This document shows, in pieces, positions 41,954 through 49,517 of a stretch of 64,000 bases of DNA. Position 1 is the stretch's first letter; each line of letters starts with the position of its first letter. The position numbers were made by a program, and so were the translations under genes. The notes beneath the pieces are model-generated. The model was given only the letters and a program-made list of their open reading frames with translations. It did not search any database and had not been told where the DNA came from. Source of the stretch: Salinimicrobium marinum (GTDB lineage: Bacteria > Bacteroidota > Bacteroidia > Flavobacteriales > Flavobacteriaceae); the NCBI RefSeq assembly GCF_014651535.1, contig NZ_BMXB01000001.1, forward strand, positions 557,470 to 621,469, given 5' to 3'.

Positions 41954-43924
41954 ATGCGAACTATTTATCTCTGCTGTGTTTTACTGCTTACCTGTACATT
42001 CCTACAGGCGCAGAACTTTAAATTCGGAAAAGTTTCTGAAGAAGAAGTACTCGAAAAAAGCCACCCAAAAGATCCTGAAGCCAATGCGGCCATCTTGTTC
42101 AGGGAACATAATACCTATTATGAACTCAACAGGATGACAGGTTTTGTCCTGGTCACCAAAATTCATGAAAGGGTGAAGATCTATAATAAAGACGGATTTG
42201 ACTATGCTACCAAAGAAGTGACCTATTATAAAAACGGAAATGATCGGGAGAAGATGAGCGGGGCTAAGGGAGTGACCTACAATATAGTAAGCGGTGAATT
42301 AGTTGAAGAAAAATTGAATAAAGACGGCATTTTTGATGAAGAAGTGAGTGATTACCAGCTAAAAACCAAACTCACTATGCCTGCAGTTAAAGAAGGAAGC
42401 GTGATCGAATATGAATACAGCATTCGTTCCCCTTTTCTTACTTCTATAGACATAGTTCCTTTGCAAAGTATGATCCCCATTAACAAACTGGAGGCCCAGG
42501 TGACGATTCCGGAATTCTTTAATTTCAAAAAGCACATGAACCTTAAGTCGGGTCTCTATTTTCCAATTGAAGAAAGCAGGAAAAGTGATGTTTTCTGGGT
42601 GGACGGCTCTTCAAATGTAAATTTTACTCAGAACAAGTATGCTATTTCAGCCGTTGATATTCCGGCTTTAAAAGAGGAAGCTTATATTGATTATCTTCAG
42701 AATTATGCGGCTTTTTTAAAATGGGAACTTCAGTATACCAAATTCCCGAATTCAGTTATAGAGAATTACTCTCAAACCTGGGAAGGGGTCGCTAAAAGTA
42801 TTTATGATGATGGCGGCTACAGTAAGGAATTCGGGCGTAGCAGCTATTATAAGAATGATGTAGATGCACTTTTATCGGGTGTTATAGATCCTTTGGAAAA
42901 AGCAGCGCTAATCTATAATCTGGTAAGGGAAAAGGTAAAGTGGAATGAATATTTAGGTTTCCTTACCGAAGACGGGTGTAGATCTGCATACAAGGATGGT
43001 GAAGGAAATGTGGGGGAAATAAACCTGATGCTTACTTCTATGCTGAAGTACGCCGGACTTAATGCAAGTCCTGTGCTGGTAAGTACACAAAGTAACGGAA
43101 TTCCCGTATTTCCAACCCGCAGCGGATTCAACTACGTGATCTCAGGTATTGAAATGGCAGACCAGATCGTGCTGCTGGATGCTACCGACAAAACGACGGC
43201 TATGGGAGAATTACCACGGCGGGCCCGAAACTGGCAGGGCAGGATCATTAGGGAAAACGGAAGTTCTGCCTGGATCGACCTGATGCCGCACTACACTAGT
43301 GACAGAAATTCGACCTTAAATGTGATGCTGGGAGAAGATCTCATTTTAAAAGGAAAAGTACTTAATAAGTTTACCGGACTGGACGCAAAAGACTATAGAG
43401 ATAATTTTGCTGGTATCAATCTGGACCAGCACCTGGAACAATTGGAACTGAATAAAGGAAACATTGCCATCTCAAATCTTGAAACGCTGAATGAAGATTT
43501 TCCGGGGAAAGAAATAGAAGAGAAGTATGAGTTTGAGTTGCAGGACGGGCTGGAATCTATCAACGGAAAAATGTATTTGAAGCCTTTATTGTTTCTGGCC
43601 TTAGAAGAAAATCCTTTTAAGGCCGATGAGCGGCAATATCCTGTTATCTTTGATTATCCATTGTCCCGGAATAATACAGTGAACATAATGGTCCCTGAAG
43701 GTTACCAGGTAGAATCGATTCCGGAAAGTATAATTTCAGATTTTAATAATGGCGCGGGAACCTTTAAATTTATAGCCAGCCAGAATGGTCAATTTTTAAG
43801 AGTGCAGGCTATTTTGGAAGTCAAGACTATCGCATACAGCAACAAAGAATACAAAGCACTAAAAGATTTTTACGCCCTCATGGTGGAAAAACAAACAGAA
43901 CCAATAGTGTTTTCAAAAATGTAG
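41954..43924 (+). CDS. DUF3857 protein with degenerate transglutaminase-like core
   Basis: 656 residues with signal peptide MRTIYLCCVLLLTCTFLQAQ. DUF3857 is followed by a transglutaminase-like region where the paralogue upstream has YGDCKAL, but here the aligned stretch reads EGNVGEINLMLTSMLKYAG: the catalytic Cys is replaced by Gly. The His position is FNYVISG. The fold is retained but catalysis by Cys-His is unlikely. It follows its paralogue by 10 bp, so the two are expected to be cotranscribed and possibly to act together, one active and one pseudo-enzyme. Confidence 0.82.
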   Translation: MRTIYLCCVLLLTCTFLQAQNFKFGKVSEEEVLEKSHPKDPEANAAILFREHNTYYELNRMTGFVLVTKIHERVKIYNKDGFDYATKEVTYYKNGNDREKMSGAKGVTYNIVSGELVEEKLNKDGIFDEEVSDYQLKTKLTMPAVKEGSVIEYEYSIRSPFLTSIDIVPLQSMIPINKLEAQVTIPEFFNFKKHMNLKSGLYFPIEESRKSDVFWVDGSSNVNFTQNKYAISAVDIPALKEEAYIDYLQNYAAFLKWELQYTKFPNSVIENYSQTWEGVAKSIYDDGGYSKEFGRSSYYKNDVDALLSGVIDPLEKAALIYNLVREKVKWNEYLGFLTEDGCRSAYKDGEGNVGEINLMLTSMLKYAGLNASPVLVSTQSNGIPVFPTRSGFNYVISGIEMADQIVLLDATDKTTAMGELPRRARNWQGRIIRENGSSAWIDLMPHYTSDRNSTLNVMLGEDLILKGKVLNKFTGLDAKDYRDNFAGINLDQHLEQLELNKGNIAISNLETLNEDFPGKEIEEKYEFELQDGLESINGKMYLKPLLFLALEENPFKADERQYPVIFDYPLSRNNTVNIMVPEGYQVESIPESIISDFNNGAGTFKFIASQNGQFLRVQAILEVKTIAYSNKEYKALKDFYALMVEKQTEPIVFSKM

Positions 43925-43930
43925 AAAATT

Positions 43931-44257
43931 ATGAATATAGAAAATGCTCAAAAAGCAGTAGATGAATGGATAAAGGAGCATGGTGTCCGGTATTTTAATG
44001 AGCTAACCAATATGGCCCAGCTAACCGAAGAAGTTGGAGAAGTAGCCAGGATCATTGCCAGGCGTTATGGAGAACAAAGTGAAAAGGAAAGCGACAAGAA
44101 CAAAGATCTTGGCGAAGAACTGGCAGATGTTGTTTTTGTGGTACTGTGCCTGGCCAACCAAACGGGGGTAGACCTGCAAAAAGCTTTTGATAAAAAACTG
44201 GACTTGAAGACCAAAAGAGATCATGACAGGCACCATAATAATGAGAAATTGAAGTAA
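43931..44257 (+). CDS. MazG-like nucleotide pyrophosphohydrolase
   Basis: 108 residues. The MazG/all-alpha NTP-PPase signature is clear: LTEEVGEVARIIARRYGE and GEELADVVFVVLCLANQTGVDLQKAF, giving the ExxE...ExxD metal site. Such enzymes hydrolyse (d)NTPs to NMP and PPi for nucleotide-pool cleaning. It is 6 bp after the second DUF3857 gene and shares one base with the next gene's ATG, so cotranscription is likely. Confidence 0.88.
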   Translation: MNIENAQKAVDEWIKEHGVRYFNELTNMAQLTEEVGEVARIIARRYGEQSEKESDKNKDLGEELADVVFVVLCLANQTGVDLQKAFDKKLDLKTKRDHDRHHNNEKLK

Positions 44258-44523
44258 TGGGATATTTAGATAACTTTAAAAGTAAGGACTTCTGGATAGA
44301 TGTTTTAAAACTAAGCATCGTCTTTTTTATAATTTTTGTTGCACTTTCGCTGTTGATCTCTAATTTCTCAAGTATCATGTCAGGTAACTGGAATGCTGTT
44401 TATGAACAGGAGTGGTCTAACGGAAAGTGGAAGAAAGACCTTTCCATGAAAGCAGCGATTACCGTGGTGTACGCAGTGTATATGACCAGCAGAAAAAGAA
44501 GAATACAAGAAAAGAATTCCTGA
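44257..44523 (+). CDS. Small membrane protein, unknown family
   Basis: 88 residues. One strong hydrophobic segment (about 17-38, VLKLSIVFFIIFVALSLLISNF), then a short soluble stretch (NWNAVYEQEWSNGKWKKDLSMKA) and a weakly hydrophobic C-terminal region with basic end. I do not recognise a domain. It starts on the last base of the MazG-like gene and is 16 bp before aroA, so it belongs to this operon. Conservation of order could be tested but function cannot be read here. Confidence 0.7.
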   Translation: MGYLDNFKSKDFWIDVLKLSIVFFIIFVALSLLISNFSSIMSGNWNAVYEQEWSNGKWKKDLSMKAAITVVYAVYMTSRKRRIQEKNS

Positions 44524-44539
44524 AAATAAAAAATAAGCA

Positions 44540-45763
44540 ATGAATCTTCAGTTATCCCGAAATGATGCACCGGTCGAAGGTGTAATAAATATTACCGGCT
44601 CTAAAAGCGAATCCAACAGATTATTGATCCTTCAGGCTTTATATCCCGAAATTGAAATAAAAAACCTTTCCAACAGTGATGATTCACAGGTGCTTCAAAA
44701 AGCCCTGGCTTCGGGAGATACAACAGTAGATATTCATCATGCGGGGACTGCGATGCGATTTCTTACCGCTTATTTTGCAGCAGGTAACCGGGAAGTGATC
44801 CTTACGGGGAGTGAGCGTATGCAGCAGCGACCAATCGAGATCCTGGTGAATGCGCTGCGGGATCTTGGTGCAGACATTGAATATGTTAAAAATGAAGGTT
44901 TTCCGCCACTTCGCATAAAAGGGAAAAAATTACTTCGGAGTAAAGTCTCCTTGCAGGCAAACGTGAGCAGCCAGTACATTTCTGCTTTGATGTTGATCGC
45001 TCCTTCCCTTTCTAACGGACTCGAAATTAATCTGGAAGGAAAAACCACTTCAGTGCCTTATATAAAAATGACACTTTCACTCCTGAAAAATGCCGGATTC
45101 TCGGGAACTTTTGACGGAAACAACATAAAGATCGATGCCAGGCAGCAGATAGAGCCAGTTACCTTAGCAGTGGAATCTGACTGGAGTTCGGCTTCTTATT
45201 TTTACAGCATTGCAGCTTTAAGTGAGAAGGCAGAAATATTATTGAGCAGCTATAAAAGATCAAGTAATCAGGGGGATGCCGTGGTGGAAGAAATCTACCA
45301 GAAGCTCGGAGTAATGACCGCTTACGCCGGAGATAAAGTTACTCTCCTAAAAAATGGAAATACAGAACCCGGATTCATTTCCCTGGATCTTGCCGATTCT
45401 CCCGATCTTGCTCAGACCATAGCCACCACCTGCTTCGGATTAGGGGTCGAGTGTGAACTAACTGGCCTGCACACACTTAAAATTAAAGAGACAGACCGGT
45501 TGGAAGCTCTCAAGACAGAGATAGAAAAAATGGGCGGAAAAGTTGATATTACCAATGATTCGTTAAAGCTGTACGCCACTAAAAATTTTAATCGAGATGT
45601 AAAAATTGCCACCTATAATGATCACCGAATGGCAATGGCTTTTGCACCACTGGCAATGAGAGTTCCGGTTAAAATTGAAGATGCGGGGGTTGTATCAAAA
45701 TCTTTTCCCGGGTTTTGGGATGACATGGAAAAATTAGGTTTTTCCTGCAAAAAGGAGGTTTAG
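44540..45763 (+). CDS. aroA: 3-phosphoshikimate 1-carboxyvinyltransferase (EPSP synthase)
   Basis: 407 residues. It transfers the enolpyruvyl group of PEP to shikimate-3-phosphate, the step before chorismate synthase. Recognised motifs are GSKSESNRLLIL (S3P/PEP site), HHAGTAMRFLTAYFA (LGNAGTAxRxL motif), SSQYISALMLIAP, DWSSASYFYSIAAL and ETDRLEALKTEIEKMGG with the DHRMAMAFA block. It is shorter than E. coli AroA (427), mainly through loops, as is usual in Bacteroidota. It lies apart from the pheA operon, with no attenuator of its own in view. Confidence 0.95.
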   Translation: MNLQLSRNDAPVEGVINITGSKSESNRLLILQALYPEIEIKNLSNSDDSQVLQKALASGDTTVDIHHAGTAMRFLTAYFAAGNREVILTGSERMQQRPIEILVNALRDLGADIEYVKNEGFPPLRIKGKKLLRSKVSLQANVSSQYISALMLIAPSLSNGLEINLEGKTTSVPYIKMTLSLLKNAGFSGTFDGNNIKIDARQQIEPVTLAVESDWSSASYFYSIAALSEKAEILLSSYKRSSNQGDAVVEEIYQKLGVMTAYAGDKVTLLKNGNTEPGFISLDLADSPDLAQTIATTCFGLGVECELTGLHTLKIKETDRLEALKTEIEKMGGKVDITNDSLKLYATKNFNRDVKIATYNDHRMAMAFAPLAMRVPVKIEDAGVVSKSFPGFWDDMEKLGFSCKKEV

Positions 45764-45794
45764 CAGCCTATTTTTCAAATAAACAGCTATTTAC

Positions 45795-45826
45795 TTGACA
45801 ACGCCTGTTTTGAGGTCGTATATTTG
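45795..45826 (+). promoter_or_regulatory. Promoter of queA
   Basis: TTG (45795-45797), 21 bp, TATATTTG (45819-45826), an exact -7 box. The start would be about 45833, 14 nt before the ATG at 45847. Confidence 0.75.
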
Positions 45827-45846
45827 CAGACTTTAAAATATATTAT

Positions 45847-46902
45847 ATGGGAATGAAATTATCGCACTTCAATTTTGACCTTCCGCCAGAATTGTTAGCT
45901 GAATATCCTGCGGAAAACAGAGATGAAGCCCGCCTGATGGTGCTAAACCGGAAAGAGCAAACTATAGAGCATAAACAATTTAAGGACCTTATCAATTACT
46001 TTGAGCCTCAAGATGTGATGGTCCTGAACAATACCAAGGTTTTTCCGGCCCGTCTCTTCGGAAACAAAGAAAAAACCGGTGCTCGTATTGAAGTGTTCTT
46101 GTTAAGAGAATTAAATTCAGAAACCCGTTTGTGGGATGTTTTGGTAGATCCTGCCAGGAAAATCCGAATCGGAAATAAATTATACTTCGGTGAAGACGAA
46201 AGTCTGGTAGCGGAAGTTATTGACAATACTACCTCCAGAGGAAGAACACTACGGTTTTTATATGACGGTTCTTATGAGGAGTTTAGAAACAAATTAACTG
46301 AACTTGGGGAAACTCCGCTTCCAAAATACATCAAGAGAGAGGTACAGCCCGAAGATCAGGAGAGATATCAAACCATCTATGCAAAGACTGAAGGGGCTGT
46401 TGCAGCTCCTACTGCAGGATTACACTTCTCCAAGCATCTTTTAAAGAGACTTGAAATAAAAGGGATCGATTTTGCTGAGGTGACACTTCACGTAGGATTG
46501 GGAACTTTTAGTCCGGTGGAGGTTGAAGATCTGTCAAAGCATAAAATGGACAGCGAGGAAGCTTTTATTGAAAAGCCTGCAGTTGATACCATTAATCAGG
46601 CTATCCGTGAGAAAAGGAAAATTTGTGCAGTTGGAACCACGGTAATGAGATCTTTGGAAAGTTCTGTTTCTTCTAACAGAACGCTTAATGAATTTGGAGG
46701 ATGGACCAACAAATTTATTTTTCCTCCTTACGATTTTAGCATTGCGAACTGTATGATCACCAACTTCCATACACCAAAATCTACTTTATTGATGATGGTT
46801 TCTGCTTTTGCAGGTCATGATTTTATGAAGAAAGCTTATGCGGAAGCGGTGAAGGAAAAGTATAAATTCTACACCTACGGAGATGCCATGTTGATCCTTT
46901 AA
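45847..46902 (+). CDS. queA: S-adenosylmethionine:tRNA ribosyltransferase-isomerase
   Basis: 351 residues (349 if the ATG at 45853 is used). It transfers the ribosyl moiety of SAM to 7-aminomethyl-7-deazaguanine in tRNA to make epoxyqueuosine. Motifs include [50 protein letters not shown] and [14 protein letters not shown], all QueA hallmarks. It has its own promoter 14 nt upstream and a terminator downstream, so it is probably monocistronic. Confidence 0.95.
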   Translation: MGMKLSHFNFDLPPELLAEYPAENRDEARLMVLNRKEQTIEHKQFKDLINYFEPQDVMVLNNTKVFPARLFGNKEKTGARIEVFLLRELNSETRLWDVLVDPARKIRIGNKLYFGEDESLVAEVIDNTTSRGRTLRFLYDGSYEEFRNKLTELGETPLPKYIKREVQPEDQERYQTIYAKTEGAVAAPTAGLHFSKHLLKRLEIKGIDFAEVTLHVGLGTFSPVEVEDLSKHKMDSEEAFIEKPAVDTINQAIREKRKICAVGTTVMRSLESSVSSNRTLNEFGGWTNKFIFPPYDFSIANCMITNFHTPKSTLLMMVSAFAGHDFMKKAYAEAVKEKYKFYTYGDAMLIL

Positions 46903-46928
46903 GATCTGAAGCAGCTTATAATTTATAG

Positions 46929-46977
46929 AGCCACGAATGCAAGAATGAAAATTCCTGTATGCGTGGCTTTCTTTTTG
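46929..46977 (+). terminator. queA terminator
   Basis: AGCCACG (46929-46935) pairs with CGTGGCT (46962-46968), with further GAATGCA/TGTATGC pairing possible inside, followed by TTCTTTTTG. The 316-bp gap to rlmN is otherwise featureless except for the rlmN promoter. Confidence 0.75.
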
Positions 46978-47218
46978 TAGTTCTTTCCTGAATTGAACCA
47001 GAAGAGCTTTTCAGAAGAAAGAAAGACGATTATACCAGGACATCGCGTTCTACTAAAAATAACCTGTAGGGTTTTGTACTTTATTCCGACTCCCTTCCAG
47101 AACTATTTGAAATTAACTTTCAGGTTTAAAACGGATATTGAGAAATATAACCAGTTGATATTTTAAGCCTTATCGGTTCATTTAATATAAATCATTTTAT
47201 TCTTACTACTTTTGCAGC

Positions 47219-48271
47219 GTGAAAGAAAAGAAGAGAGACATACGGGCATTGACCAAACAGCAACTCCAGGAGTTTTTTGTCGCACAAGGTGATAAATCGT
47301 TCCGGGGCACGCAGGTGTACGAGTGGTTGTGGGGCAAGGGAGCCCATAGTTTTGAGGATATGACAAATGTCTCAAAGGAGACGCGTCAAATGCTGGATGA
47401 GAATTTTGTGATCAATCATATTCGGGTAGATCAAATGCAGCGCAGTAGTGACGGGACCATTAAAAATGCCGTTAAACTTCATGATAATTTAACGGTGGAA
47501 TCGGTTTTGATTCCTACTGATAAAAGAACAACTGCGTGTGTTTCTTCTCAGGTTGGCTGCAGTCTGGATTGTAAATTTTGTGCTACGGCAAAGCTGAAAA
47601 GAATGCGAAACCTGAACCCCGATGAAATTTATGATCAGGTAGTAGCAATCGATAATGAAAGCAGGTTGTATTTTGATAAACCACTTTCAAATATAGTTTT
47701 CATGGGGATGGGAGAACCCCTCATGAATTATAAGAACGTCCTGAAGGCGATAGAAATGATCACTTCTCCTGAAGGCCTTGGAATGTCCCCGAAACGGATT
47801 ACCGTTTCGACTTCTGGAGTGCCCAAGATGATAAAAAAGATGGCCGATGAAGAGGTGAAATTTAAACTGGCCGTGTCTTTACATTCTGCTATAGACGAGG
47901 TGAGGACCAGCATTATGCCTTTTAATGCGACTTTCCCGTTGAATGATCTTCGGGAGTCACTGGAATATTGGTATGCAAAGACCGGAAGCAGGATCACTTA
48001 TGAATATGTGGTGTGGAAGGGAATTAATGATCGCAGGAAAGATGTAGAAGCGCTAGTGAAGTTTTGTAAGTATGTACCATGTAAGGTGAATCTAATCGAG
48101 TACAATGACATTGGGGACGAAACTTTTATGCAGGCGCCTTCGGAAACTACAGATATGTATATTAACGAGCTGGAACGGAACAGAATCAGCGTAACCGTTC
48201 GCCGTTCCCGTGGGAAAGATATTGACGCAGCCTGTGGCCAACTTGCAAACAAGTCGGAAGCCACACCTTAA
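47219..48271 (+). CDS. rlmN: 23S rRNA/tRNA adenine-C2 methyltransferase
   Basis: 350 residues. Radical SAM enzyme that methylates C2 of A2503 in 23S rRNA and A37 in some tRNAs. The cluster motif C114-x3-C118-x2-C121 (GCSLDCKFCATA) is present, with FMGMGEPLMNY and the C-terminal Cys in RSRGKDIDAACGQL needed for methyl transfer. The start is a GTG; TACTTTTG (47207-47214) places transcription start at 47221 or so, on the GTG, so this mRNA appears leaderless. Confidence 0.95.
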   Translation: MKEKKRDIRALTKQQLQEFFVAQGDKSFRGTQVYEWLWGKGAHSFEDMTNVSKETRQMLDENFVINHIRVDQMQRSSDGTIKNAVKLHDNLTVESVLIPTDKRTTACVSSQVGCSLDCKFCATAKLKRMRNLNPDEIYDQVVAIDNESRLYFDKPLSNIVFMGMGEPLMNYKNVLKAIEMITSPEGLGMSPKRITVSTSGVPKMIKKMADEEVKFKLAVSLHSAIDEVRTSIMPFNATFPLNDLRESLEYWYAKTGSRITYEYVVWKGINDRRKDVEALVKFCKYVPCKVNLIEYNDIGDETFMQAPSETTDMYINELERNRISVTVRRSRGKDIDAACGQLANKSEATP

Positions 48272-48369
48272 TTATTTCATATAAATAAGGCCTTACCGAT
48301 TTAAAACCTGTGAGCTCTGATACATGTGGATAGTTAAAAACAGAATCTTTAACTATCTTAGCTGCCTTT

Positions 48370-49347
48370 ATGAAGACAATTTCCAAAATAAAACTTCCCG
48401 TTGAAAAAGAGATGGAACTTTTTGAAAAAAAGTTCAGTAGTTCGATGTCTTCGCGGGTGGCTCTTCTAAATCGTATCACCCATTTTATCGTAAACCGCAA
48501 GGGAAAGCAAATGCGGCCTATGTTTGTTTTTCTTGTGGCAAAGATGTTTGCTGAAGGAAAAGTGAATGAGCGCACTTACAGGGGGGCTACAGTGATCGAA
48601 TTGATCCATACCGCTACTCTGGTGCATGATGATGTGGTGGATGATTCTAACCGCCGTCGCGGGTTCTTCTCGATTAATGCGCTGTGGAAGAATAAAATTG
48701 CTGTTCTTGTTGGTGATTACCTCTTATCTAAAGGCCTTTTACTTTCCATCGACAATGATGATTTTGATTTGTTGAAGATCATTTCTGTAGCCGTGAGGGA
48801 AATGAGTGAAGGGGAATTACTTCAAATCGAAAAAGCCCGAAGACTGGATATCACAGAAGATGTTTATTACGAGATCATCCGTCAAAAAACAGCGACTTTG
48901 ATTGCCGCCTGTTGCAGCCTGGGTGCGGCATCTGTAAAACCCGGATCAGAGGAGGTGGAGAAAATGAGATATTTCGGGGAACTTATAGGAATGGCTTTTC
49001 AGATAAAAGATGACCTGTTTGACTACGGACAGGAAAAAATAGGAAAACCCACCGGAATTGATATCAAAGAGCAGAAGATGACTTTGCCTCTTATTTATGT
49101 GCTTAACCATGTGTCGCCGAAAGAGAAAGCCTGGCTCATCAATTCGGTTAAGAACCACAATAAAGATAAAAAAAGGGTCAATGAAGTGATTGCTTTTGTA
49201 AAAGACAATGGCGGCCTACAGTATGCCGTTACCCGAATGAAAAAGTTTCAGGAGGAAGCCCTTCAGATTCTCAATGAATATCCCGATTCTCCTTATAAAG
49301 ATTCCCTCGTCCTGATGGTGGACTATGTGATTGATCGCAAAAAATAA
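48370..49347 (+). CDS. Long-chain polyprenyl diphosphate synthase
   Basis: 325 residues. Both aspartate-rich motifs are intact: DDVVDD (about 92-97, first Asp motif) and KDDLFDYG (second). GDYLLSKGLLLS and GEKIGKPTGIDI are typical of IspB-type trans-prenyltransferases that build the side chain of menaquinone or a similar quinone. Chain length cannot be read reliably. The gene follows rlmN by about 100 bp and precedes the polysaccharide regulator on the same strand without being linked to it. Confidence 0.92.
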   Translation: MKTISKIKLPVEKEMELFEKKFSSSMSSRVALLNRITHFIVNRKGKQMRPMFVFLVAKMFAEGKVNERTYRGATVIELIHTATLVHDDVVDDSNRRRGFFSINALWKNKIAVLVGDYLLSKGLLLSIDNDDFDLLKIISVAVREMSEGELLQIEKARRLDITEDVYYEIIRQKTATLIAACCSLGAASVKPGSEEVEKMRYFGELIGMAFQIKDDLFDYGQEKIGKPTGIDIKEQKMTLPLIYVLNHVSPKEKAWLINSVKNHNKDKKRVNEVIAFVKDNGGLQYAVTRMKKFQEEALQILNEYPDSPYKDSLVLMVDYVIDRKK

Positions 49348-49517
49348 ACTATTAGATTTATAGTTCCTGATTTTTAGCTTTTCAATTCTTCTTTCTCTGT
49401 TTTGTAGAACTATCCTTTCTCAGCTGTTTTGAGCCTGCTATACTTTACAAGCTTAAAAGAATTATCTTTGTGTACATAAAATGAGTTACTCATTACCTGC
49501 TCAAAAACTTTTTCAAG

